DNA of 64,000 nt, taken from contig NC_079879.1 in the NCBI RefSeq assembly GCF_029227915.1, positions 14,572,001 through 14,636,000 on the forward strand, given 5' to 3'. Made by a program: the position numbers and the translations under genes. This document shows, piece after piece, positions 51,640 to 62,939 of the stretch. This stretch comes from Hydractinia symbiolongicarpus (Eukaryota > Cnidaria > Hydrozoa > Anthoathecata > Hydractiniidae). The notes under the pieces are model-generated. The model saw only the letters and a list, made by a program, of their open reading frames with translations. It had not been told where the DNA came from and did not search any database. The number at the start of each line of letters is the position of its first letter. Position 1 is the stretch's first letter.

Positions 51640-52731
51640 ATGGCCTTTTGCAGTCTAATAAATGCCTCACACGCAAATCACGTGGTTTCACCTGTCTGCG
51701 CAGTTCACCATTGGCCTAGTCCTTCCAGTCTCAATGCGCTACAACGTCCCAAGTCGTTTTCATTAGTGTCGTTGCCTTACAACACTCCTAACTACGTGCA
51801 GAGTCCTATAAAGGCTGTAATATGGCCTTTTGCAGTCTAATAAAGGCCTCACACGTAAATCACGTGGTTTCACCTGCCTGCGCAGGTTAACTTTAGACTA
51901 GTCGTTCCAGTCTCAATGCGCTACAACGTCCCAGGTCTTTTTCATTAGCGCCGTTGCCTTACAACACTTTTAACTACATGCACAGTCCTATAAAGGCTGT
52001 AATATGGCCTTTTGCAGTCTAGTAAAGGCTTCACACGTAAATCACGTGGTTTCACCTGCCTGCGCAGGTTACCTTTAGACTAGTCGTTCCAGTCTCAATG
52101 CGCTACAACGTCCCAAGTCGTTTTCATTATCGCCATTGCTTTACAACACTCTTAACTACGTGCACAGTCCTATAAAGGCTGTAATATGGCCTTTTGCAGT
52201 CTAATAAAAGCCTTACAAGCAAATCACGTGGTTTCACCTGCCTGCGCAGGTTACCTTTCGACTAATCGTTCCATTCTTAATGCGCTACAACGTCCCAAGT
52301 TGTTTTCATTGGCGAAGTTGCCTTAGAACTCTCTTAACTACGTGCACAGTCCTATAAAGGCTGTAATATGGCCTTTTGCAGTCTAATAAAGGCCTAACCC
52401 GTAAATCACGTGGTTTCACCTGCCTGCGCAGGTTACCTTTAGACTAGTCGTTCCAGTCTCAATGCGCTACAACGTCCCAGGTCGTTTTCATCAGCGCCGT
52501 TGCCTTACAACACTTTTAACTACATGCACAGTCCTATAAAGGCTGTAATATGGCCTTTTGCAGTCTAATAAAGGCTTCACACGTAAATCACGTGGTTTCA
52601 CCTGCCTGCACAGGTTACCTTTAGACTAGTCGTTCCAGTCTCAATGCGCTACAACGTCCCAAGATGTTTTCATTGGCGAAGTTGCCTTAGAACACTCTTA
52701 ACTACGTGCACAGTCCTATAAAGGCTGTAAT
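51640..52731 (+). repeat. Divergent block with the TTTAGACTAGTCG subfamily
   Basis: Monomers 51822, 52004, 52368 and 52550 read CTTTAGACTAGTCG, not seen to the left of this point; the only other copy seen is at 54,25x. Private changes are frequent: GTTAACTTTAG, GTCTAGTAAAGG, AAAAGCCTTACAAGC and GGCCTAACCCG. None of these monomers except 51640 keeps the 66-codon frame. Confidence 0.7.
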
Positions 52732-55700
52732 ATGGCCTTTTGCAGTCTAATAAATGCCTCACACGTAAATCACGTGGTTCCATTTGCCTGCGCAAGTTAC
52801 CATTGGCCTAGTCCTTCAAGTCTCAATGTGCTACAACGTCCCAGGTCGTTTTCATTAGCGCCGTTGCCTTACAACACTTTTAACTACGTGCACAGTCCTA
52901 TAAAGGCTGTAATATCGCCTTTTGCAGTCTAATAAAGGCTTCACACGCAAATCACGTGGTTTCACCTGCCTGCGCAGGTTACCATTGGACTATTCCTTAC
53001 AGTCTCAATGCGCTACAGCGTCTCAAGTCGTTTTCATTAGCGCCGTTGCCTTACAACACTCCTAACTGCGTGCACAGTCGTATAAAGGCTGTAATATGGC
53101 CTTTTGCAGTCTAATAAAGTCCTCATACGTAAATCACGTGGTTCCATTTGCCTGTGCAGGTTACCATTGGACTATTCCTTCCAGTCTCAATGCGCTTCAA
53201 CGTCCCAAGTCGTTTTCATTATCGCCGTTGCCTTACAACACTCTTAACTACGTTCACAGTCCTATAAAGGCTGTAATATGGCCTTTTGCAGTCTAATAAA
53301 GGCCTCACACGCAAATCACGTGGTTCCACCTGTCTGCGCAGCTTACCATTGGCCTAGTCCTTCCAGTCTCAATGCGCTAAAACGTCCCAAGTCGTTTTCA
53401 TTAGTGTCGTTGCCTTACAACACTCTTAACTACGTGCACAGTCTATAAAGGCTGTAATATGGTCTTTGCAGTCTAATATAGGCTTAACACGTAAATCACG
53501 CGAGTTCACCTGCCTGCGCAGGTTACCTTTGGACTAATCGTTCCAGTCTCAATGTGCTACAACGTCCCAAGTCGTTTTCATTAGCGCCGTTGCCTTACAA
53601 CACTTTTAACTACGTGCACAGTCCTATAAAGGCTGTAATATCGCCTTTTGCAGTCTAATAAAGGCTTCACACGTAAATCACGTGATTTCACCTGCCTGCG
53701 CAGGTTACCATTGGACTATTCCTTACAGTCTCAATGCGCTACAGCGTCTCAAGTCGTTTTCATTAGCGCCGTTGCCTTACAACACTCCTAACTGCGTGCA
53801 CAGTCGTATAAAGGCTGTAATATGGCCTTTTGCAGTCTAATAAAGGCCTCATACGTAAATCACTTGGTTCCATTTGCCTGTGCAGGTTACCATTGGACTA
53901 TTCCTTCCAGTCTCAATGCGCTTCAACGTCCTAAGTCGTTTTCATTATCGCCGTTGCCTTACAACACTCTTAACTACGTTCACAGTCCTAAAATGGCTGT
54001 AATATGGCCTTTTGTAGTTTAATAAAGGCCTCACACGCAAATCACGTGGTTTCACCTGTCTGCGCAGCTTACCATTGGCCTAGTCCTTCCAGTCTCAATG
54101 CGCTAAAACGTCCCAAGTCGTTTTCATTAGTGTCGTTGCCTTACAACACTCTTAACTACGTGCACAGTCCTATAAATGCTGTAATATGGTCTTTGCAGTC
54201 TAATATAGGCTTAACACGTAAATCACGCGAGTTCACCTGCCTGCGCAGGTTACCTTTAGACTAGTCGTTCCAGTCTCAATGTGCTACAACGTCCCAAGAT
54301 GTTTTCATTGGCGAAGTTGCCTTAGAACACTCTTAACTACGTGCACAGTCCTATAAAGGCTGTAATATGGCCTTTTGCAGTCTAATAAATGCCTCACACG
54401 TAAATCACGTGGTTCCATTTGCCTGCGCAAGTTACCATTGGCCTAGTCCTTCAAGTCTCAATGTGCTACAACGTCCCAGGTCGTTTTCATTAGCGCCGTT
54501 GCCTTACAACACTTTTAACTACGTGCACAGTCCTATAAAGGCTGTAATATCGCCTTTTGCAGTCTAATAAAGGCTTCACACGCAAATCAAGTGGTTTCAC
54601 CTGCCTGCGCAGGTTACCATTGGACTATTCCTTACATTCTCAATGCGCTACAGCGTCTCAAGTCGTTTTCATTAGCGCCGTTGCCTTACAACACTCCTAA
54701 CTGCGTGCACAGTCGTATAAAGGCTGTAATATGGCCTTTTGCAGTCTAATAAAGTCCTCATACGTAAATCACGTGGTTCCATTTGCCTGTGCAGGTTACC
54801 ATTGGACTATTCCTTCCAGTCGCAATGCGCTTCAACGTCCCAAGTCGTTTTCATTATCGCCGTTGCCTTACAACACTCTTAACTACGTTCACAGTCCTAT
54901 AAAGGCTGTAATATGGCCTTTTGCAGTCTAATAAAGGCCTCACACGCAAATCACGTGGTTCCACCTGTCTGCGCAGCTTACCATTGGCCTAGTCCTTCCA
55001 GTCTCAATGCGCTAAAACGTCCCAAGTCGTTTTCATTAGTGTCGTTGCCTTACAACACTCTTAACTACGTGCACAGTCTATAAAGGCTGTAATATGGTCT
55101 TTGCAGTCTAATATAGGCTTAACACGTAAATCACGCGAGTTCACCTGCCTGCGCAGGTTACCTTTGGACTAATCGTTCCAGTCTCAATGTGCTACAACGT
55201 CCCAAGTCGTTTTCATTAGCGCCGTTGCCTTACAACACTTTTAACTACGTGCACAGTCCTATAAAGGCTGTAATATCGCCTTTTGCAGTCTAATAAAGGC
55301 TTCACACGTAAATCACGTGATTTCACCTGCCTGCGCAGGTTACCATTGGACTATTCCATACAGTCTCAATGCGCTACAGCGTCTCAAGTCGTTTTCATTA
55401 GCGCCGTTGCCTTACAACACTCCTAACTGCGTGCACAGTCGTATAAAGGCTGTAATATGGCCTTTTGCAGTCTAATAAAGGCCTCATACGTAAATCACGT
55501 GGTTCCATTTGCCTGTGCAGGTTACCATTGGACTATTCCTTCCAGTCTCAATGCGCTTCAACGTCCTAAGTCGTTTTCATTATCGCCGTTGCCTTACAAC
55601 ACTTTTAACTACGTGCACAGTCCTATAAAGGCTGTAATATCGCCTTTTGCAGTCTAATAAAGGCTTCACACGTAAATCACGTGATTTCACCTGCCTGCGC

Positions 55701-56002
55701 AGGTTACCATTGGACTATTCCATACAGTCTCAATGCGCTACAGCGTCTCAAGTCGTTTTCATTAGCGCCGTTGCCTTACAACACTCCTAACTGCGTGCAC
55801 AGTCGTATAAAGGCTGTAATATGGCCTTTTGCAGTCTAATAAAGGCCTCATACGTAAATCACGTGGTTCCATTTGCCTGTGCAGGTTACCATTGGACTAT
55901 TCCTTCCAGTCTCAATGCGCTTCAACGTCCTAAGTCGTTTTCATTATCGCCGTTGCCTTACAACACTCTTAACTACGTTCACAGTCCTAAAATGGCTGTA
56001 AT
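52732..56002 (+). repeat. Tandem 9-monomer (1,635-bp) duplication with an inner 2-mer repeat
   Basis: e, a, b, c, x, e-like, a, b, c/x (52732 to 54186) recur from 54367 at a 1,635-bp offset. Shared rare states are AATAAAGTCCTCATACG, ACAGTCTATAAAGG, GGCTTAACACG with CACGCGAGTT, and CACGTGATTTCACC. Junction monomer 54186 is x on the left and CTTTAGACTAGTCG with CCAAGATG on the right, as in 52550. In the second copy the pair 55275-55457 is repeated as 55639-55821. Confidence 0.82.
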
Positions 56003-58001
56003 ATGGCCTTTTGTAGTCTAATAAAGGCCTCACACGCAAATCACGTGGTTTCACCTGTCTGCGCAGCTTACCATTGGCCTAGTCCTTCCAGTCTCAATGC
56101 GCTAAAACGTCCCAAGTCGTTTTCATTAGTGTCGTTGCCTTACAACACTCTTAACTACGTGCACAGTCCTATAAAGGCTGTAATATGGTATTTGCAGTCT
56201 AATATAGGCTTAACACGTAAATCACGCGAGTTCACCTGCCTGCGCAGGTTACCTTTGGACTAATCGTTCCAGTCTCAATGTGCTACAACGTCCCAAGTCG
56301 TTTTCATTAGCGCCGTTGCTTTACAAAACTCTTAACTACGTGCATAATCCTATAAAGGCTGTAATATGGCCTTTTGCAGTCTAAAAAAGGCTTCCCACGT
56401 AAATCACGTGGTTTCACCTGCCTGCGCAGGTTACCTTTGGACTAATCGTTCCATTCTTAATACGCTACAACGTCCCAAGTTGTTTTCATTGGCGAAGTTG
56501 CATTAGAACTCTCCTAACTACGTGCAGAGTCCTATAAAGGCTGTAATATGGCCTTTTGCAGTCTAATAAAGGCCTCACACGTAAATCACGTGGTTTCACC
56601 TGCCTGCGCAGGTTACCTTTGGACTAATCGTTCCATTCTTAATACGCTACAACGTCCCAAGTTGTTTTCATTGGCGAAGTTGCCTTAGAACTCTCTTAAC
56701 TACGTGCACAGTCCTATAAAGGCTGTAATATGGCCTTTTGCAGTCTAATAAAGGCCTCACACGTAAATCACGTGGTTCCATCTGCCTGTGCAGGTTACCA
56801 GTGGACTAGTCGTTCCAGTCTCAATGCGCTACAACGTCCCAAGTCGTTTTCATTTGCTCCGTTGCTTTACGACAATCTTAACTGCGTGCACTGTCCTATA
56901 AAGGCTGTAATATGGCCTTTGGCAGTCTAATAAAGGTCTAACACGTAAATCACGTGGTTTCACCTGCCTGCGCAGGTTACCTTTGGACTAATCGTTCCAG
57001 TCTCAATGCGCTACAACGTCCCAAAATGTTTTCACTGGCGAAGTTGCCTTAGAACACTCTTAACTACGTGCACAGTCCTATAAATGCTGTAATATGGCCT
57101 TTTGCAGTCTAATAAAGGCCTCACACGCAAATCACGTGGTTTCACCTGTCTGCGCAGTTTACCATTGGCCTAGTCCTTCCAGTTTCAATGCGCTACAACG
57201 TCCCAAGATGTTTTCACTGGCAAAGTTGCCTTAGAACACTCTTAACTACGTGCACAGTCCTATAAAGGCTGTAATATCGCCTTTTCCAGTCTAATAAAGG
57301 CCTCACACGTAAATCACGTGGTTCCATTTGCCTGTGCAGGTTACCATTGGACTATTCCTTACAGTCTCAATGCGCTACAGCGTCCCAAGTCGTTTTCATT
57401 AGCACCGTTGCCCTACAACACTCTTAACTACGTTCACAGTCCTATAAAGGCTGTAATATGGCCTTTTGCAGTCTAATAAAGGCCTCACACGCAAATCACG
57501 TGGTTCCACCTGTCTGCGCAGCTTACCATTGGCCTAGTCCTTCCAGTCTCAATGCGCTAAAACGTCCCAAGTCGTTTTCATTAGTGTCGTTGCCTTACAA
57601 CACTCTTAACTACGTGCACAGTCTATAAAGGCTGTAATATGGTCTTTGCAGTCTAATATAGGCTTAACACGTAAATCACGCGAGTTCACCTGCCTGCGCA
57701 GGTTACCTTTGGACTAATCGTTCCAGTCTCAATGTGCTACAACGTCCCAAGTCGTTTTCATTAGCGCCGTTGCCTTACAACACTTTTAACTACGTGCACA
57801 GTCCTATAAAGGCTGTAATATCGCCTTTTGCAGTCTAATAAAGGCTTCACACGTAAATCACGTGATTTCACCTGCCTGCGCAGGTTACCATTGGACTATT
57901 CCATACAGTCTCAATGCGCTACAGCGTCTCAAGTCGTTTTCATTAGCGCCGTTGCCTTACAACACTCCTAACTGCGTGCACAGTCGTATAAAGGCTGTAA
58001 T
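56003..58001 (+). repeat. First 12-monomer (2,181-bp) unit
   Basis: c (56003), x (56185), then the distinctive GTCTAAAAAAGG/GCATAATCC pair and related B monomers, A (56730, with TTACGACAATC), an AACACG m-type copy with CCAAAATG, a c-like/m chimera (57094), 57276, c (57458), x (57639), 57820. Monomers 55821-57639 recur 2,181 bp later. Monomer 56185 reads GGTATTTGCAG where its partner 58366 reads GGTCTTTGCAG. Confidence 0.8.
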
Positions 58002-60640
58002 ATGGCCTTTTGCAGTCTAATAAAGGCCTCATACGTAAATCACGTGGTTCCATTTGCCTGTGCAGGTTACCATTGGACTATTCCTTCCAGTCTCAATGCG
58101 CTTCAACGTCCTAAGTCGTTTTCATTATCGCCGTTGCCTTACAACACTCTTAACTACGTTCACAGTCCTAAAATGGCTGTAATATGGCCTTTTGTAGTCT
58201 AATAAAGGCCTCACACGCAAATCACGTGGTTTCACCTGTCTGCGCAGCTTACCATTGGCCTAGTCCTTCCAGTCTCAATGCGCTAAAACGTCCCAAGTCG
58301 TTTTCATTAGTGTCGTTGCCTTACAACACTCTTAACTACGTGCACAGTCCTATAAAGGCTGTAATATGGTCTTTGCAGTCTAATATAGGCTTAACACGTA
58401 AATCACGCGAGTTCACCTGCCTGCGCAGGTTACCTTTGGACTAATCGTTCCAGTCTCAATGTGCTACAACGTCCCAAGTCGTTTTCATTAGCGCCGTTGC
58501 TTTACAAAACTCTTAACTACGTGCATAATCCTATAAAGGCTGTAATATGGCCTTTTGCAGTCTAAAAAAGGCTTCCCACGTAAATCACGTGGTTTCACCT
58601 GCCTGCGCAGGTTACCTTTGGACTAATCGTTCCATTCTTAATACGCTACAACGTCCCAAGTTGTTTTCATTGGCGAAGTTGCATTAGAACTCTCCTAACT
58701 ACGTGCAGAGTCCTATAAAGGCTGTAATATGGCCTTTTGCAGTCTAATAAAGGCCTCACACGTAAATCACGTGGTTTCACCTGCCTGCGCAGGTTACCTT
58801 TGGACTAATCCTTCTATTCTTAATACGCTACAACGTCCCAAGTTGTTTTCATTGGCGAAGTTGCCTTAGAACTCTCTTAACTACGTGCACAGTCCTATAA
58901 AGGCTGTAATATGGCCTTTTGCAGTCTAATAAAGGCCTCACACGTAAATCACGTGGTTCCATCTGCCTGTGCAGGTTACCAGTGGACTAGTCGTTCCAGT
59001 CTCAATGCGCTACAACGTCCCAAGTCGTTTTCATTTGCTCCGTTGCTTTACGACAATCTTAACTGCGTGCACTGTCCTATAAAGGCTGTAATATGGCCTT
59101 TGGCAGTCTAATAAAGGTCTAACACGTAAATCACGTGGTTTCACCTGCCTGCGCAGGTTACCTTTGGACTAATCGTTCCAGTCTCAATGCGCTACAACGT
59201 CCCAAAATGTTTTCACTGGCGAAGTTGCCTTAGAACACTCTTAACTACGTGCACAGTCCTATAAATGCTGTAATATGGCCTTTTGCAGTCTAATAAAGGC
59301 CTCACACGCAAATCACGTGGTTTCACCTGTCTGCGCAGTTTACCATTGGCCTAGTCCTTCCAGTTTCAATGCGCTACAACGTCCCAAGATGTTTTCACTG
59401 GCAAAGTTGCCTTAGAACACTCTTAACTACGTGCACAGTCCTATAAAGGCTGTAATATCGCCTTTTCCAGTTTAATAAAGGCCTCACACGTAAATCACGT
59501 GGTTCCATTTGCCTGTGCAGGTTACCATTGGACTATTCCTTACAGTCTCAATGCGCTACAGCGTCCCAAGTCGTTTTCATTAGCACCGTTGCCCTACAAC
59601 ACTCTTAACTACGTTCACAGTCCTATAAAGGCTGTAATATGGCCTTTTGCAGTCTAATAAAGGCCTCACACGCAAATCACGTGGTTCCACCTGTCTGCGC
59701 AGCTTACCATTGGCCTAGTCCTTCCAGTCTCAATGCGCTAAAACGTCCCAAGTCGTTTTCATTAGTGTCGTTGCCTTACAACACTCTTAACTACGTGCAC
59801 AGTCCTATAAAGGCTGTAATATGGTCTTTGCAGTCTAATATAGGCTTAACACGTAAACCACGCGAGTTCACCTGCCTGCGCAGGTTACCTTTGGACTAAT
59901 CGTTCCAGTCTCAATGTGCTACAACGTCCCAAGTCGTTTTCATTAGCGCCGTTGCTTTACAAAACTCTTAACTACGTGCATAATCCTATAAAGGCTGTAA
60001 TATGGCCTTTTGCAGTCTAAAAAAGGCTTCCCACGTAAATCACGTGGTTTCACCTGCCTGCGCAGGTTACCTTTGGACTAATCGTTCCATTCTTAATACG
60101 CTACAACGTCCCAAGTTGTTTTCATTGGCGAAGTTGCATTAGAACTCTCCTAACTACGTGCAGAGTCCTATAAAAGCTGTAATATGGCCTTTTGCAGTCT
60201 AATAAAGGCCTCACACGTAAATCACGTGGTTTCACCTGCCTGCGCAGGTTACCTTTGGACTAATCGTTCCATTCTTAATACGCTACAACGTCCCAAGTTG
60301 TTTTCATTGGCGAAGTTGCCTTAGAACTCTCTTAACTACGTGCACAGTCCTATAAAGGCTGTAATATGGCCTTTTGCAGTCTAATAAAGGCCTCACACGT
60401 AAATCACGTGGTTCCATCTGCCTGTGCAGGTTACCAGTGGACTAGTCGTTCCAGTCTCAATGCGCTACAACGTCCCAAGTCGTTTTCATTTGCTCCGTTG
60501 CTTTACGACAATCTTAACTGCGTGCACTGTCCTATAAAGGCTGTAATATGGCCTTTGGCAGTCTAATAAAGGTCTAACACGTAAATCACGTGGTTTCACC
60601 TGCCTGCGCAGGTTACCTTTGGACTAATCGTTCCAGTCTC
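58002..60640 (+). repeat. Second 12-mer unit running into an 8-monomer (1,455-bp) HOR
   Basis: Monomers 58366, 58547, 58729, 58911 and the left part of 59093 recur at 59821, 60002, 60184, 60366 and 60548 (offset 1,455 bp). In both, the x monomer is followed by the GTCTAAAAAAGG copy, two B copies, A, and an AACACG copy. The match stops inside 60548 near 60,640, where CGCTACAACG is replaced by CGCTTCAACG. Confidence 0.82.
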
Positions 60641-62733
60641 AATGCGCTTCAACGTCCCAAGTCGTTTTCATTATTGCCGTTGCCTTACAACACTCTTAAC
60701 TACGTGCACAGTCCTACAAAGGCTGTAATATGGCCTTTTGCAGTCTAATAAAGGCCTCACACGCAAATCAAGTGGTTTCATCTGTCTGCGCAGTTTACCA
60801 TTGCTCTAGTCCTTCCAGTCTCAATGCGATACAACGTCCCAAGTCGTTTTCATTAGTGTCATTGCCTTACAACACTCTTAACTACGTGCACAGTCCTATA
60901 AAGGCTGTAATATGGCCTTTTGCAGTCTAATAAAGGCCTCACACGCAAATCACGTGGTTTCACCTGTCTGCGCAGTTTACCATTGGGCTAGTCCTTCCAG
61001 TCTCAATACGCTACAACGTCCCAAGTCGTTTTCATTGGTGTCGTTGCCTTACAACACTCCTAACTACGTGCAGAGTCCTATAAAGGCTGTAATATCGCCT
61101 TTTGCAGTCTAATAAAGGCCTCATACGTAAATCACGTGGTTCCATTTGCCTGTGCAGGTTACCATTGTACTATTCCTTCCAGTCTCAATGCGCTTCAACG
61201 TCCCAAGTCGTTTTCATTATCGCCGTTGCCTTACAACACTCTTAACTACGTGCACAGTCCTATAAAGGCTGTAATATGGCCTTTTGCAGTCTAATAAAGG
61301 CCTCACACGCAAATCACGTGGTTTCACCTGTCTGCGCAGTTTACCATTGGCCTAGTCCTTCCAGTCTCAATACGCTACAACGTCCCAAGTCGTTTTCATT
61401 AGTGTCGTTGCCTTACAACACTCCTAACTACGTGCAGAGTCCTAAAAAGGCTGTAATATGGCCTTTTGCAGTCTAATAAAGGCCTCACACGTAAATCACG
61501 TGGTTTCACCTGCCTGCGCAGGTTACCTTTGGACTAATTGTTCCATTCATAATGCGCTACAACGTCCCAAGTTGTTTTCATTGGCAAAGTTGCCTTAGAA
61601 CTCTCTCAACTACGTGAACAGTCCTATAAAGGCTGTAATATGACCTTTTGCATTCTAATAAAGGCCTCACACGCAAATCACGTGGTTCCATCTGCCTGTG
61701 CAGGTTACCAGTGGACTAGTCGTTCCAGTCTCAATGCGCTACAACGTCCCAAGTCGTTTTCATTTGCTCCGTTGCTTTACAACAATCTTAACTACGTTCA
61801 CAGTCCTAAAAAGGCTGTAATATGGCCTTTTGTAGTCTACTAAAGGCCTCACACGCAAATCACGTGGTTTCACCTGTCTGCGCAGTTTACCATTGGCCTA
61901 GTCCTTCCAGTCTCAATGCGCTACAACGTCCCAAGTCGTTTTCATTAGTGTCGTTGCCTTACAACACTCTTAACTACGTGCACAGTCGTATAAAGGCCGT
62001 AATATAGCCTTTTGCAGTCTAATAAAGGCCTCATACGTAAATCACGTGGTTCCATTTGCCTGTGCAGGTTACCATTGTACTATTCCTTCCAGTGTCAATG
62101 CGCTTCAACGTCCCAAGTCGTTTTCATTATCGCCGTTGCCTTACAACACTCTTAACTACGTGCACAGTCCTATAAAGGCTGTAATATGGCCTTTTGCAGT
62201 CTAATAAAGGCCTCACACGCAAATCATGTGGTTTCACCTGTCTGCGCAGTTTACCATTGGCCTAGTCCTTCCAGTCTCAATGCGCTACAACGTCCCAAGT
62301 CGTTTTCATTAGTGTCGTTGCCTTACAACACTCCTAACTACGTGCAGAGTCCTATAAAGGCTGTAATATGGCCTTTTGCAGTCTAATAAAGGCCTCACAC
62401 GTAAATCACGTGGTGTCACCTGCCTGCGCAGGTTACCTTTGGACTAATCGTTCCATTCTTAATGCGCTACAACGTCCCAAGTTGTTTTCATTGGCGAAGT
62501 TGCCTTAGAACTCTCTTAACTACGTGCACAGTCCTATAAAGGCTGTAATATGGCCTTTTGCAGTCTAATAAAGGCCTTACACGCAAATCACGTGGTTCCA
62601 TCTGCCTGTGCAGGTTACCAGTGGACTAGTCGTTCCAGTCTCAATGCGCTACAACGTCCCAAGTCGTTTTCATTTGCTCCGTTGCTTTACAACAATCTTA
62701 ACTACGTGCACTGTCCTATAAAGGCTGTAATAT

Positions 62734-62758
62734 GGCCTTTTGCAGTCTAATAAAGGCC
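62734..62758. repeat. Inverted repeat 1 of the monomer (GGCCTTT/AAAGGCC)
   Basis: GGCCTTT at 62734-62740 is the exact reverse complement of AAAGGCC at 62752-62758, leaving an 11-nt loop. The same arms occur in most monomers starting ATGGCC with AAAGGCC. They are weakened in B-type copies starting ATGGCTTTTTG and in copies reading AAAGGCTTC. Function unknown; the symmetry itself is read directly. Confidence 0.8.
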
Positions 62759-62766
62759 TCACACGT

Positions 62767-62780
62767 AAATCACGTGGTTT
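62767..62780. repeat. Inverted repeat 2: CACGTG-centred dyad
   Basis: AAATCACGTGGTTT is a 14-bp dyad with one mismatched pair around CACGTG. CACGTG is the E-box/G-box hexamer known to bind bHLH and some bZIP proteins, but nothing here shows binding. Many d and B copies carry CACATG instead, which destroys the hexamer. Four monomers (starts 53640, 55275, 55639, 57820) read AAATCACGTGATTT, a perfect 14-bp palindrome. Confidence 0.8.
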
Positions 62781-62781
62781 C

Positions 62782-62797
62782 ACCTGCCTGCGCAGGT
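62782..62797. repeat. Inverted repeat 3: ACCTGC-CTGC-GCAGGT hairpin
   Basis: ACCTGC and GCAGGT pair around a CTGC loop. Within them CCTGCGCAGG (62787-62796) is a perfect 10-bp palindrome. It lies one base after inverted repeat 2. Type b and A copies have GTGCAGG and type e copies have GCGCAAG, each breaking the central symmetry. Confidence 0.8.
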
Positions 62798-62891
62798 TAC
62801 CTTTGGACTAATCGTTCCATTCTTAATACGCTACAACGTCCCAAGTTGTTTTCATTGGCGAAGTTGCCTTAGAACTCTCTTAACTACGTGC

Positions 62892-62910
62892 ACAGTCCTA
62901 TAAAGGCTGT
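62892..62910. repeat. Inverted repeat 4 at the monomer junction, containing TATAAAG
   Basis: ACAGTCCTATAAAGGCTGT folds as ACAG/CTGT plus CCT/AGG around an ATAA loop, with one bulged T. It sits just before the next monomer's ATGG. A-type copies read CACTGTCC and type a copies read ACAGTCGT, both weakening the stem. Monomers 53278, 54913 and 57458 lack one C here (ACAGTCTATAAAGG). The TATAAA could be read as a TATA element, but there is no independent evidence of a promoter. Confidence 0.7.
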
Positions 62911-62939
62911 AATATGGCCTTTTGCAGTCTAATAAAGGC
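62893..62939 (+). repeat. Internal direct repeat, 15 bp at 32-bp spacing
   Basis: CAGTCCTATAAAGGC at 62893-62907 recurs as CAGTCTAATAAAGGC at 62925-62939, matching at 13 of 15 bases. The pair straddles every monomer junction, so the satellite has a short internal duplication. It may be a remnant of how the monomer arose, or a slippage site. Confidence 0.8.

Larger units (their letters stand above)
62732..62913 (+). repeat. Representative 182-bp monomer
   Basis: This copy shows all consensus landmarks in order. Offsets are from the ATGG at 0. GGCCTTT is at 2-8 and AAAGGCC at 20-26. AATAAA is at 17-22. The CACGTG hexamer sits inside a 14-bp dyad at 35-48, and the hairpin-forming ACCTGC/GCAGGT pair is at 50-65. 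A variable middle follows (TTTGGACTAATCG here, CATTGGACTATTCC or CAGTGGACTAGTCG elsewhere), then CTACAACGTCCCAAG, GTTGCCTTAGAAC, TAACTACGTGCACAG and TATAAAG. This is a B-type copy, in which the in-frame TAG of CCTTAGAAC closes the short reading frame present in many other monomers. Confidence 0.9.

Noticed and set aside
62767-62780. CACGTG as a functional E-box/G-box regulatory site
   Set aside because: The hexamer is present, but many monomers carry CACATG, and there is no gene nearby for it to regulate. Kept only as part of a dyad.
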